A stretch of DNA of 64,000 nt from an uncultured Akkermansia sp. (GTDB lineage Bacteria > Verrucomicrobiota > Verrucomicrobiia > Verrucomicrobiales > Akkermansiaceae): positions 1 to 64,000 of the forward strand of contig CAJGCZ010000005.1 in NCBI GenBank assembly GCA_904501975.1. Direction: 5' to 3'. Position numbers and translations under genes: made by a program. The notes beneath the pieces were generated by a model. It saw only the letters and a list, made by a program, of their open reading frames with translations, searched no databases and was not told the DNA's origin. Each line of letters begins with the position of its first letter. Position 1 is the first letter of the stretch. Below are positions 1 to 6,989 of the stretch, one piece after another.

Positions 1-27
1 CCATTTATCAACTGTATAGTTTAACAA
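1..27 (-). repeat. End of an extragenic repeat (terminal-inverted-repeat family)
   Basis: The first bases contain CCATTTATCAACT followed by an A/T-rich stretch and TTTAACA. Read on the minus strand this resembles the repeat ends seen at 10804-10830 and 50630-50655, which share TTGATAAATGG. It is probably the right-hand end of a copy that begins outside the window. Confidence 0.4.
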
Positions 28-31
28 AGCG

Positions 32-206
32 TCGTAAAAACTGTGATAGAGCTGCTAAGGTGAAGCACCAATCGTCCCGCCTCCGGTTCGCCGGGGGCGG
101 GGGTAAATCTTGAATTTTGAATGTTCCGCCGTTGCTCCTGCGGAGCTATGGCGTGACAAGTGAATTTTGGGATGTTGGATGTTGAATTTGTGTTGACAAG
201 TGCGGG
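32..206 (+). repeat. Direct repeat, copy 1
   Basis: This stretch recurs at 491-643. The copies differ by one substitution (T at 75, C at 534) and by a 22-bp segment present only in copy 1. That segment lies between two TGAATTT motifs, which fits a slippage deletion in copy 2. The left end of this copy matches the 3' end of the small reading frame at 418-522. Confidence 0.85.
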
Positions 207-220
207 GGATTGTGTAAAAT
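193..220 (+). promoter_or_regulatory. Sigma70-like promoter of a possible small RNA
   Basis: TTGACA at 193-198 and TAAAAT at 215-220 are 16 bp apart. No convincing reading frame follows. A hairpin with a T-rich tail ends about 90 bp downstream, so the likely product is a short untranslated RNA. Confidence 0.45.
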
Positions 221-226
221 AAGCGC

Positions 227-313
227 GTGAGGTGAAAGCTTCACCCGGGGTGGTTCCCGGTTTTTATTCAAGGTTTTTCGGCCGCTGAGTGCGCAAGTGC
301 TCAGCGGCTTGAA
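227..313 (+). ncRNA. Candidate small RNA with terminal hairpins
   Basis: The segment follows the promoter at 193-220. It holds a GGTGAA/TTCACC hairpin, a CCGGG/CCCGG hairpin followed by five T, and a perfect 9-bp stem (281-289 with 300-308) followed by a T-rich stretch. There is no coding signal. The family is unknown, and transcription is inferred only from promoter and hairpins. Confidence 0.3.
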
Positions 314-341
314 GTTTTTACAAGAAGGCATTGTTTTTATC

Positions 342-369
342 TTGCTTTTGAGTGTCAATGTATTAAAAT
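342..369 (+). promoter_or_regulatory. Putative promoter of the small-peptide module
   Basis: TTGCTT at 342-347 and TAAAAT at 364-369 are 16 bp apart. The bases around the -10 box (TAAAATAAGCGCG) repeat those of the promoter at 193-220, which suggests that the two transcription units share an origin. Confidence 0.35.
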
Positions 370-377
370 AAGCGCGC

Positions 378-413
378 CGCCACTGGCGGCATGGTGCAGC
401 CGGTGGCGTTTTT
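378..413 (+). promoter_or_regulatory. Hairpin that may hide the start site of the small peptide
   Basis: A 9-bp stem (378-386 with 400-408, one G-T pair) is followed by TTTTT. The only Shine-Dalgarno-like bases before the ATG at 418 (GGTGG, 402-406) lie in the 3' arm. Translation may therefore depend on opening the hairpin. It could instead be a plain terminator. Confidence 0.4.
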
Positions 414-417
414 AACC

Positions 418-522
418 ATGAATAAAAACCAAACCAAAACCACCAAAGTAGTAGTGACAGTCTTAATGATTGTCTGGTATATCCTGGAAATCGTAAAAAC
501 TGTGATAGAGCTGCTAAGGTGA
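418..522 (+). CDS. Putative 34-residue hydrophobic small protein
   Basis: The frame encodes a polar N-terminus (MNKNQTKTTK), then one long hydrophobic or amphipathic segment rich in Val, Ile and Leu with a Trp-Tyr pair, and a final Arg. This looks like a single membrane-spanning peptide. The last ten codons and the stop also occur in the truncated upstream copy at 34-63, so the gene is part of a local duplication. Its predicted mRNA leader is highly structured and its ribosome-binding site is buried. Small size, hydrophobicity, tandem duplication and structured leader are typical of type I toxin genes, but no antisense RNA was identified and no known family is recognised. Confidence 0.4.
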   Translation: MNKNQTKTTKVVVTVLMIVWYILEIVKTVIELLR

Positions 523-643
523 AGCACCAATCGCCCCGCCTCCGGTTCGCCGGGGGCGGGGGTAAATCTTGAATTTTGAATGTTCCGCCGTTGCTCCTGC
601 GGAGCTATGGCGTGACAAGTGAATTTGTGTTGACAAGCGCGGG
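491..643 (+). repeat. Direct repeat, copy 2
   Basis: Second copy of the segment at 32-206, lacking 22 bp between TGAATTT motifs. It includes the 3' end of the small-peptide frame and brings a TTGACA -35 box to 630-635. Confidence 0.85.
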
Positions 644-658
644 CAGTGGATGTAGAGT
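630..658 (+). promoter_or_regulatory. Promoter of a second possible small RNA
   Basis: TTGACA at 630-635 and TAGAGT at 653-658 are 17 bp apart. The -35 region is duplicated from 193-198, whereas the -10 and transcribed parts are unrelated to copy 1. Confidence 0.4.
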
Positions 659-664
659 GCGGGT

Positions 665-752
665 GTAACGGGGGATTTGCGATGGTTTCACATGTAAATC
701 CATCTCCTTTTAATCAAGCCCGGCGGTGCGGTCACACTTGCCGGGCTTTTTC
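665..752 (+). ncRNA. Candidate small RNA ending in a strong terminator
   Basis: The segment lies between the promoter at 630-658 and the hairpin at 716-748. It contains a GATGG/CCATC stem and lacks a coding frame. It is proposed only from its signals; no RNA family was recognised. Confidence 0.3.
716..752 (+). terminator. Rho-independent terminator
   Basis: AAGCCCGGC at 716-724 pairs perfectly with GCCGGGCTT at 740-748 and is followed by a T run. Confidence 0.75.
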
Positions 753-776
753 TTGCTTTGAAACGGCAAAATTAAA

Positions 777-803
777 GACCGTAAGTCATTAAAACTTACG
801 GCC
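777..803 (-). terminator. Terminator of tRNA-Val
   Basis: GACCGTAAGT and ACTTACGGCC form a stem just beyond the 3' end of the minus-strand tRNA, with a T-rich tail on that strand. Confidence 0.65.
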
Positions 804-812
804 TTTATGGGC

Positions 813-884
813 TACGCAGTACAAGATTCGAACTTGTGACCCCATCCGTGTGAAGGATGTGCTCTACCACTGAGCTAACTGCGC
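813..884 (-). tRNA. tRNA-Val (anticodon CAC)
   Basis: Read on the minus strand the segment folds as a cloverleaf. It has a 7-bp acceptor stem with a G-T first pair, a D arm with TTAGCTCAGTGGTAGAGC, an anticodon loop TTCACAC and a T arm with GTTCGAATC. The anticodon CAC reads the valine codon GTG. The CCA end is not encoded. Confidence 0.95.
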
Positions 885-1057
885 GTTTTTTGTGGAGCAA
901 CCGCAGCGGTTGCGGGGTGATTGTACAGAGATTCCGGCGCAAGTGCAAGCTTTTTTTCTGACAAAATGTGCATTTTTTATCGCAGCAGGTAGGGAAGGGG
1001 GCTAACTCTGGTTGTTATTCAACCACATGGGGCAGGGCGGTGTACTCATGGTTAATC

Positions 1058-2548
1058 ATGAAAATGAAAGACATAAACTATCTGCTGGCAGCCATGGGGC
1101 TGGTAGGGGCTCAGGCCTTGGGCGACGATTCAACTCCGCCGCCGCTGCCCCCTCCTTACCTCGACACCGCCTTCGGCTGGAACCCCTATGAAGTGCCGGA
1201 TGCCGATGCGGCGGCCCTGCGCGCTGCCATGCAGCCGCACGAGCAGCATGTGCGCCGCTTTGCCGGTGTGCCCACCCATGCCCATATTTTGCAACACAAA
1301 GCAAAAAACAACATCACCATGGGCGCGTGGGAGTGGTTTCCGGCCACGCCGCAAAACTTTATGCCGTATTTTGATGGCTTGGTGGTGCCGGGTAACACCT
1401 GTGTAGAGCCCTCGTGGCTGCTGGTGCAAGACCCGCTCTCTACCGCGGCACAACGCATCAAATCGGCACTGGGGCGCTACGGTTTCCAATACGACCTCAC
1501 CCTCACCATGGGCTATGCCGGCATGGCTCCGCACTCCAACGGCGGCAGAAACAACTTCGGCGCCACCAATAACTCCTTCAGTGGCACTTGGTTCTTGCTT
1601 AAAAAGAGCGACAACAGCCAAGGCCTCTTCCTCACCTTTGAATCCGACTGGGGCGAGGGCTTCAACTTTAACCAGCGCCGTGCCGGCGTGCAAAACACCA
1701 TCGGCAGCCTCACCAACCCGCAATCCTCCCTCCGTGGCGGCAACGGCGTGTATGTGCCCCATCTTGCTTTGGGCTACAGCTTAGCCAATGGCCGCTGGTT
1801 CGGCATGGTTGGCTCTATTGATACCTCCAGCTATCTGGACCAGAACGCCTACTCCGCCTCGTGGAACGGCAACCTCATGAACTCCGCCTTTACCGCCAAC
1901 CCCTGCCTGCCGCTGGAGTGGGCCAACTTCGGTTTCCTTACCGGTTGGCAACCTACGGATAATTTCTATGCCCTCTATGCCACCACCGGGTACGAGACCG
2001 AGGTAAACCAAAACCCCTTCCGCCACATCAGCAGCAAATCGTGGGTGCACCTCACCGAGTTCGGGTGGATTACGCAAGACTTCCTCGGCATGGGCCCCGG
2101 CACCTACCGCCTGCAATACGCCATTACCGATGCCGATGATAAAACCGGCTTTGGCGCCGCCCTCAACATGCAGCAGCAGCTTGGCAAAAAATCTCAGCTT
2201 GGCTTCTTCTCTCGCTGCGGGTTGATGGATAATGATGCCGCCGCCCTCACCAACGTGAAGGCCTCTGCCACCGCCGGCTTGGTGCTGCAAGCCCCGTTCT
2301 CGCAAAGCGGCTGGGGCAGCAAAGCCAACCACGAGCAAATTGCCCTCGGTTTTATGTGGGCCCGCGCCGCTCAAGCCGGCGAGCCCTCTCGCCACAAAAA
2401 TGAATATGGCTTAGAGCTCAGCGCCGTCATTCAGCTCACTCCCACCTTCTTCCTGCAGCCGGATGTGCAGTACATCTTCAACCCCGTCAACCAAACAGAC
2501 CGCAGCGGCGAGTTCGTCTTCCAGCTCCAAGGCGTGTGGAAGTTTTAG
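1058..2548 (+). CDS. OprB-type carbohydrate-selective porin
   Basis: Predicted outer-membrane porin of 496 residues. The start at 1058 (MKMKDINYLL) is preferred over the ATG at 968 because it begins directly with a short basic region and a hydrophobic signal peptide ending near GAQALG. The mature N-terminus is proline-rich. The rest alternates aromatic and polar residues as in a beta-barrel, with OprB-like segments such as FNQRRAG and GWQPTDN, and ends in WKF with the C-terminal Phe typical of outer-membrane proteins. OprB porins let sugars cross the outer membrane. A GH109 glycosidase follows about 470 bp downstream under its own promoter, so the pair may serve glycan use. Confidence 0.8.
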   Translation: MKMKDINYLLAAMGLVGAQALGDDSTPPPLPPPYLDTAFGWNPYEVPDADAAALRAAMQPHEQHVRRFAGVPTHAHILQHKAKNNITMGAWEWFPATPQNFMPYFDGLVVPGNTCVEPSWLLVQDPLSTAAQRIKSALGRYGFQYDLTLTMGYAGMAPHSNGGRNNFGATNNSFSGTWFLLKKSDNSQGLFLTFESDWGEGFNFNQRRAGVQNTIGSLTNPQSSLRGGNGVYVPHLALGYSLANGRWFGMVGSIDTSSYLDQNAYSASWNGNLMNSAFTANPCLPLEWANFGFLTGWQPTDNFYALYATTGYETEVNQNPFRHISSKSWVHLTEFGWITQDFLGMGPGTYRLQYAITDADDKTGFGAALNMQQQLGKKSQLGFFSRCGLMDNDAAALTNVKASATAGLVLQAPFSQSGWGSKANHEQIALGFMWARAAQAGEPSRHKNEYGLELSAVIQLTPTFFLQPDVQYIFNPVNQTDRSGEFVFQLQGVWKF

Positions 2549-2825
2549 GCAAGTATGATGGAGGTGCGATATACGAATTCCGAAGGACGAATTGGAGAGT
2601 TCCGCACCCTGCTGTCGCAGGGGAGAGCGGTCTTATTACCCCGCGCTTGAGGCGCGGGGTAATGATTTACAATGTACGGTGTACAAGGTACAATTTTTTT
2701 GCTAGGCGGCTGCGCCGCAGATGCAGCGGCATGAGCTACGCCACGCTTGCGAGCCGCAGGCGAGCGGAACTTCGCCCATTCGTCCCCCGGAATTCGTATG
2801 TCGTACCTCCGCTGTTGTACTTCCT
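2549..2825. repeat. Extragenic inverted-repeat element
   Basis: Arms at about 2562-2605 and 2764-2808 are imperfect inverted copies; both contain ATACGAATTCC and GGACGAAT. Similarity extends weakly outward to about 2549 and 2825. The interior holds the hairpin at 2637-2661, short TGTAC/GTACA motifs and a G/C-rich palindrome. No reading frame is credible. The structure resembles a non-autonomous MITE-like insertion or a bulky extragenic palindrome. Confidence 0.6.
2637..2661 (+). terminator. Strong hairpin downstream of the porin gene
   Basis: TACCCCGCGC pairs perfectly with GCGCGGGGTA across a 5-nt loop. It may terminate porin transcription, though it lacks a clear T run and lies inside the inverted-repeat element. 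Confidence 0.4.
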
Positions 2826-2867
2826 ACCATCGCTTCGTTCATTCCTTCCGTTTGACACAGATAAAGC

Positions 2868-2896
2868 TTGACTCCTGCCGGGCAAACTGCTAGTAT
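2868..2896 (+). promoter_or_regulatory. Promoter of the GH109 gene
   Basis: TTGACT at 2868-2873 and TAGTAT at 2891-2896 are 17 bp apart. The transcript would have a leader of about 115 nt before the start at 3017. Confidence 0.6.
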
Positions 2897-3016
2897 CCGA
2901 ACGATACCTGCTTTCTGTCGTCGGTGTATTTGTTTGCGCCACGGCTTCTCACAAGGAAGGCAGGTGCAGGTTGTTGTACTATGCAGCAGCTTAACTATCA
3001 AACAAAATAGGATTAT

Positions 3017-4654
3017 ATGAAACTGAATAAAGTAATCGCCTTGACTCTGGCCGCCCTGTTCACCATGAGTGGCCTCCAGGCTCAGTCACTGTCCCCTTCC
3101 ACCAAAACCCATTGGGATAAGGGTACGCTGGTTGTAGATGCACCTGCCCGTGCAGAAGGGCAGACCCACGTTCTCAACCTCACAGCCCCCAAGATGAAGA
3201 CCGTGCGTGTGGCCTTCGTTGGCCTTGGCATGCGTGGCCCGGGCGCTGTTGCCCGCTTCACCCACATCCCCGGTGTAGAGGTCGTTGCCCTGTGTGACTA
3301 CGAGAAAGCCCGCGCCGAGAAGTGCCAGAAGTACCTGCGCGAAGCCGGTTTGGCTCCTGCCGATATTTACTACGGCGAGTTCGGTTACGAAGAGATTTGC
3401 AAGCGCCCCGATGTTGACCTTGTATACGTTGCTACAGACTGGGATCACCACTTCCCCGTAGCCAAGTGCGCCCTCGAGAACGGTAAGCACACCGCCATTG
3501 AGGTGCCCAGCGCCATGAACCTTGAGCAGTGCTGGGAGCTCATCGACCTCTCTGAGAAGAACCGCAAGCACTGCATGATTCTTGAGAACTGCTGCTACGA
3601 CTGGTTCGAGCTCGACTCCCTCAACATGGCCCAGAAGGGCGTGTTCGGCGAGGTTATCTACGCCAAGGGTGCCTACATCCACAACCTTGACCCCTTCTGG
3701 GACGAGTACTGGGTGAACCCCAATAACGACCCCGAGGAGCTCGGCTGGCGCATGAAGTACAACAAGGAAAACCGTGGTGACGTGTATGCCACCCACGGCT
3801 TGGGCCCCGTTGCTCAGGTGATGAACATTCACCGTGGCGACCGCTTCAAGACCCTCGTTGCGATGGATACAGGCTCCTTCCACGGTAAGGAGTATGTAGA
3901 GAAGAAGACCGGCAAGCCCTGCTCCGAGTTCCGCAACGGCGACCACACCACCACCCTCATGCGCACAGAGAACGGTAAGGTTGTTGAGATTCAGCACAAC
4001 GTCATGAATCCCCAGCCCTACAACCGCCTCTTCCAGCTCACCGGTACCCGTGGCTTTGCCAACAAGTACCCCATCGAGGGCTTTGTGCTCGAGGGCGACC
4101 ACATGAAGGGCGCTGAGGGCGCTCCCGACCTCGAGGACCTCGACTCCCACTCCTTCATGTCCGAGGAGAACATGAAGGCCCTCCGCAAGCACTACCGTCA
4201 CCCCATCATCCAGAAGTACGGCGAGATGGCCGAGAAGGTAGGTGGCCACGGCGGTATGGACTTCTTCATGGATGTTCGCATGGTTTACTGCTTGCAGAAT
4301 GGTCTGCCCCTGGATATGGACGTGTACGACCTCGCCGAGTGGTGCTGCTTGGCTGAGCTAGGCTCCCTCTCCATGGACAACGGTAACTGCGCCGTTTCCT
4401 TCCCCGACTTCACTCGCGGCCACTGGAACGACGTGAAGGGCTACACCCACGCTTGGGCTTCCCCCGAGGATGAGGCTGCCACAGATGCCGCCGCCCAGGC
4501 CTACACCACCGCCCAGAAGGAGGCTGTTGTTAAGCACAACCTCTGGGCTCTCTACGATGCCGCCGCTAAGGCTCAGGGCGCCGATAAGGCCGCTGCTGAG
4601 GCCGCTTACCGCGCTGCTCAGGAGAAGGCCCAGGCTGAGTTCGATGTGCAGTAA
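3017..4654 (+). CDS. Exported GH109-family glycosidase (Gfo/Idh/MocA fold)
   Basis: The protein has 545 residues. A signal peptide ends near LQAQS at about 24. A Rossmann fold follows, with the NAD-binding glycine motif GLGMRG at about 69-74, and then the oxidoreductase-like C-terminal domain with YATHGLGP and GGHGGMDFFMDVR. This combination fits glycoside hydrolase family 109, whose founding activity is NAD-dependent alpha-N-acetylgalactosaminidase on blood-group and mucin glycans; Akkermansia carries such enzymes. The last 65 or so residues form an unusual Ala/Glu/Lys-rich helical tail beyond the catalytic fold. Codon use is strongly biased to C-ending codons, suggesting high expression. 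The substrate is inferred from the family. Confidence 0.88.
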   Translation: MKLNKVIALTLAALFTMSGLQAQSLSPSTKTHWDKGTLVVDAPARAEGQTHVLNLTAPKMKTVRVAFVGLGMRGPGAVARFTHIPGVEVVALCDYEKARAEKCQKYLREAGLAPADIYYGEFGYEEICKRPDVDLVYVATDWDHHFPVAKCALENGKHTAIEVPSAMNLEQCWELIDLSEKNRKHCMILENCCYDWFELDSLNMAQKGVFGEVIYAKGAYIHNLDPFWDEYWVNPNNDPEELGWRMKYNKENRGDVYATHGLGPVAQVMNIHRGDRFKTLVAMDTGSFHGKEYVEKKTGKPCSEFRNGDHTTTLMRTENGKVVEIQHNVMNPQPYNRLFQLTGTRGFANKYPIEGFVLEGDHMKGAEGAPDLEDLDSHSFMSEENMKALRKHYRHPIIQKYGEMAEKVGGHGGMDFFMDVRMVYCLQNGLPLDMDVYDLAEWCCLAELGSLSMDNGNCAVSFPDFTRGHWNDVKGYTHAWASPEDEAATDAAAQAYTTAQKEAVVKHNLWALYDAAAKAQGADKAAAEAAYRAAQEKAQAEFDVQ

Positions 4655-4698
4655 TCTGCTGCCCTCCCAACTCTGCTGATTCCTTCAGCTTTTACTCT

Positions 4699-4728
4699 CC
4701 GCCTCCATGGCCCCGGCCATGGAGGCGG
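4699..4728 (+). terminator. Hairpin downstream of the GH109 gene
   Basis: A perfect 14-bp stem (CCGCCTCCATGGCC with its complement) with a 2-nt loop region follows the gene by about 45 bp. The T tract after it is weak. Confidence 0.6.
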
Positions 4729-4745
4729 GAAGTTTATCGAGAGAA

Positions 4746-5733
4746 GGAAAGAAGTTGACCTCAACGGATCATTATGGTATAACACTGTACCGACCCGTCT
4801 ACGGAAAGACAATGTTCTGAAGTTGACCTCAACGGGTCATTATGGTATAGCATCGAAGCCACCGGCCATCGTGGAGGAGAAGTTCTGAAGTTGACCTCAA
4901 CGGGTCATTATGGTATACACCTTCACCAAACTGGCCAATACGCGCCATTGTTCTGAAGTTGACCTCAACGGGTCATTATGGTATAGCGTGATGGTGCTAT
5001 GGTGAGTGCTAAGCAGGGTTCTGAAGTTGACCTCAACGGGTCATTATGGTATATCGGCCCTTGTACTGCCAGACAACATCAAACTGTTCTGAAGTTGACC
5101 TCAACGGGTCATTATGGTATACCGCACAGCTTAAGAAGTGGATGGAGGCTGAAGTTCTGAAGTTGACCTCAACGGGTCATTATGGTATACGTGGGCGGGT
5201 ATTGTTACGATGGCCTCTCTAGTTCTGAAGTTGACCTCAACGGGTCATTATGGTATACTCTCAGTGGCTTGTACTATCGTTTTATGTGAGTTCTGAAGTT
5301 GACCTCAACGGGTCATTATGGTATAGGCTGGCGCAAAAGATTATGCCGCGTAAGGTTGTTCTGAAGTTGACCTCAACGGGTCATTATGGTATAACATTGA
5401 GGCAGAGAAGGAGTTTATTCGCCGTGTTCTGAAGTTGACCTCAACGGGTCATTATGGTATATTAGTTTTAATTCGTTGCTCATGTGGAAAGATGTTCTGA
5501 AGTTGACCCCAACGGGTCATTATGGTATATGGGGGAAGGGGAAGGGGTGTTCATATACTTAGTTCTGAAGTTGACCCCAACGGGTCATTATGGTATACCG
5601 CCGAAGGCTTGCACTCCTTCATGAAAGAAGTTCTGAAGTTGACCCCAACGGGTCATTATGGTATAGCGGTGGATTGAAAAGTGAAGGAACGCTATCAGTT
5701 CTGAAGTTGACCCCAACGGGTCATTATGGTATA
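4746..5733 (+). CRISPR. Type II-C CRISPR array, 15 repeats and 14 spacers
   Basis: Repeats are 36 nt, beginning GTTCTGAAGT and ending CATTATGGTATA, with 32-nt spacers and a strict 68-bp period (starts 4746, 4814, 4882 and on to 5698). The first copy is degenerate in its first five bases and has one internal change. The last four repeats share a T-to-C change (GACCCC for GACCTC). The plus strand is the crRNA strand, because the repeat start pairs with the anti-repeat at 10581-10599. Each repeat ends in TGGTATA, an extended -10 element, so each spacer may be transcribed from its own repeat as in Neisseria. The array converges on the cas genes. Spacer targets were not searched. Confidence 0.97.
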
Positions 5734-5735
5734 AG

Positions 5736-5774
5736 GTAGCTCCAAGTTGATGAAAATCATGAACTTGGAGCTAC
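5736..5774. terminator. Inverted repeat between the array and cas2
   Basis: GTAGCTCCAAGTT at 5736-5748 is perfectly complementary to 5762-5774. The 13-nt loop can pair further, leaving only AAA. It starts two bases after the last repeat and lies between convergent array and cas transcripts. It may be a bidirectional terminator, or a structural mark of the array end where new spacers enter. Confidence 0.5.
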
Positions 5775-5812
5775 ACTATTTTCACGAATGGAGAAAAAGG
5801 CTATAAAAGTAC

Positions 5813-6109
5813 CTACCAAAAGAGCACGAAATCGGGGAATGGTTTGGGAGGTGAGGGTTCTGTAGCCCCCAACAAAATCACCTGTTGCTCCCACACCGAG
5901 CGTTCCATAGGGATGAGGCGGATATCCCCCTCGGGCACTTGGAGGGCTACGCGGCGCATGTAGCGAATAACGCGGTCAATCTCGTGGTCCTCGCCCTCAA
6001 AGAGGTAGAGGCTATATTGCACACGTTTGCCGCCCAGCGCCTCAAACTCCTTGCGCAGGAGAGTTTGGTGCTTGGTTTCGGGCACATCATAAGCAAGCAT
6101 CACGAGCAT
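5813..6109 (-). CDS. cas2: CRISPR adaptation protein Cas2
   Basis: The 98-residue product has the compact ferredoxin-like Cas2 pattern. The N-terminal strand MLVMLAYDVPE has the conserved Asp at position 8, and the next region reads YSLYLFEGE. Cas2 dimers bridge two Cas1 dimers to form the spacer-integration complex. The gene overlaps the end of cas1 by 23 bp, showing translational coupling, and its stop lies about 40 bp from the inverted repeat next to the array. The proline-rich C-terminal tail (TEPSPPKPFPDF) is slightly longer than in many Cas2 proteins. Confidence 0.93.
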   Translation of the reverse strand: MLVMLAYDVPETKHQTLLRKEFEALGGKRVQYSLYLFEGEDHEIDRVIRYMRRVALQVPEGDIRLIPMERSVWEQQVILLGATEPSPPKPFPDFVLFW

Positions 6110-6989
6110 GGAGCGAGAAGGGGCGGAAGAGGGAGGGAGATTCTGCTAGTAAGGCACGGGCAAAGGACTCTACCACCAAGCGCAAAATGGTGCGCAGGCG
6201 AAAGCGGTGGTCGGCATAGGTCCAGTGGTCTTCCATCATTTCAGCAAAGCGGCCGGCCATGAACTTGAGGTCGTGCATCTCGTTCATATAGCGCATCACG
6301 TACAGCTCTACACAGCAGCGAAAAGGCTCAATGAGGTCGCAGGCAAGGCTGGGGCGGCTGCGGCGCAGTTTGTGGATGAGGCCTATACCCGGCTCAATAC
6401 CGGAGGCAATGCACTGCCACTCCAGCGCATGGTAGAGAAAGCCGTAGCCATAGTTGAGCGCCACATTTAGCGGGGCTTGGGCTTGCTTGCGCTCGCGGGC
6501 AAAGAGATCTTGCGAGGCGGCTTTAAAGTAGCGCGCCCAAAAGAAGCGGGCCCACTTAGCCTCCAGCCGCAAAATGCGGTTGAATGAATTGCCGGCCAGC
6601 TTGGGGAGCGGCGCCAGTGCGGGCTCCAACGCACGGATGAGGGCGTGCTGGTTAGCTACTTTGGTAAAGAGGATATCCGAGGCCAGCTGGGTGCTGTGCC
6701 GCGGTTTGAGAGTGCACAGGCGGTAGGTGGCATCCGGGTTCACATAGCGGCAGCGGGGGAGGAGCGAGGAGGTGAGCCATTTGCCCGTTGTATTATCCCA
6801 CCGCGCCATCACAACGGGGCATTGTTGTGCAATGGCGCAAAGAGCGGCCTGGCTCCACCGCGCGTGCGAAGCCAGGCATTGCAAAGACCCCAACACCTGA
6901 AGGGCGATTTTCTTGTCACCGCATTGGAGCATGCCGTCTTGCAGGTGAAGGTCGGCATGCTCATTCATCAGGATGAGGTGATGAATCAT
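6087..6989 (-). CDS. cas1: CRISPR integrase Cas1 (type II)
   Basis: The 300-residue protein matches type II Cas1 in length and layout: a beta-strand N-terminal domain, then a helical catalytic domain. Likely metal ligands are Glu143 (LRLEAKWARFFWARYF), His206 (GIGLIHK) and Glu221 (RPSLACDLIEPFR). Cas1 catalyses insertion of new spacers at the repeat edge. Its ATG overlaps the cas9 stop by 4 bp (ATGA), and its end overlaps cas2, so cas9-cas1-cas2 form one tight operon. No csn2 or cas4 lies nearby, consistent with subtype II-C. Confidence 0.95.
   Translation of the reverse strand: MIHHLILMNEHADLHLQDGMLQCGDKKIALQVLGSLQCLASHARWSQAALCAIAQQCPVVMARWDNTTGKWLTSSLLPRCRYVNPDATYRLCTLKPRHSTQLASDILFTKVANQHALIRALEPALAPLPKLAGNSFNRILRLEAKWARFFWARYFKAASQDLFARERKQAQAPLNVALNYGYGFLYHALEWQCIASGIEPGIGLIHKLRRSRPSLACDLIEPFRCCVELYVMRYMNEMHDLKFMAGRFAEMMEDHWTYADHRFRLRTILRLVVESFARALLAESPSLFRPFSLHARDACL

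Noticed and set aside
146..358. 70-codon minus-strand frame at the left edge
   Set aside because: It crosses the promoter and terminator signals of the plus strand, and its Pro/Ser/Lys-rich product has no recognisable features.
2536..3001. Short frames between the porin and GH109 genes
   Set aside because: They overlap the inverted-repeat element and promoter and show no conserved motif.
3086..4249. 387-codon antisense frame in the GH109 gene
   Set aside because: It is a shadow caused by strong C-ending codon bias in the glycosidase gene; the product is Val/Leu/Gly-rich without domains.
4782..5697. Possible self-targeting by CRISPR spacers within this window
   Set aside because: No match was noticed by eye, but a proper search was not possible, so nothing is claimed.
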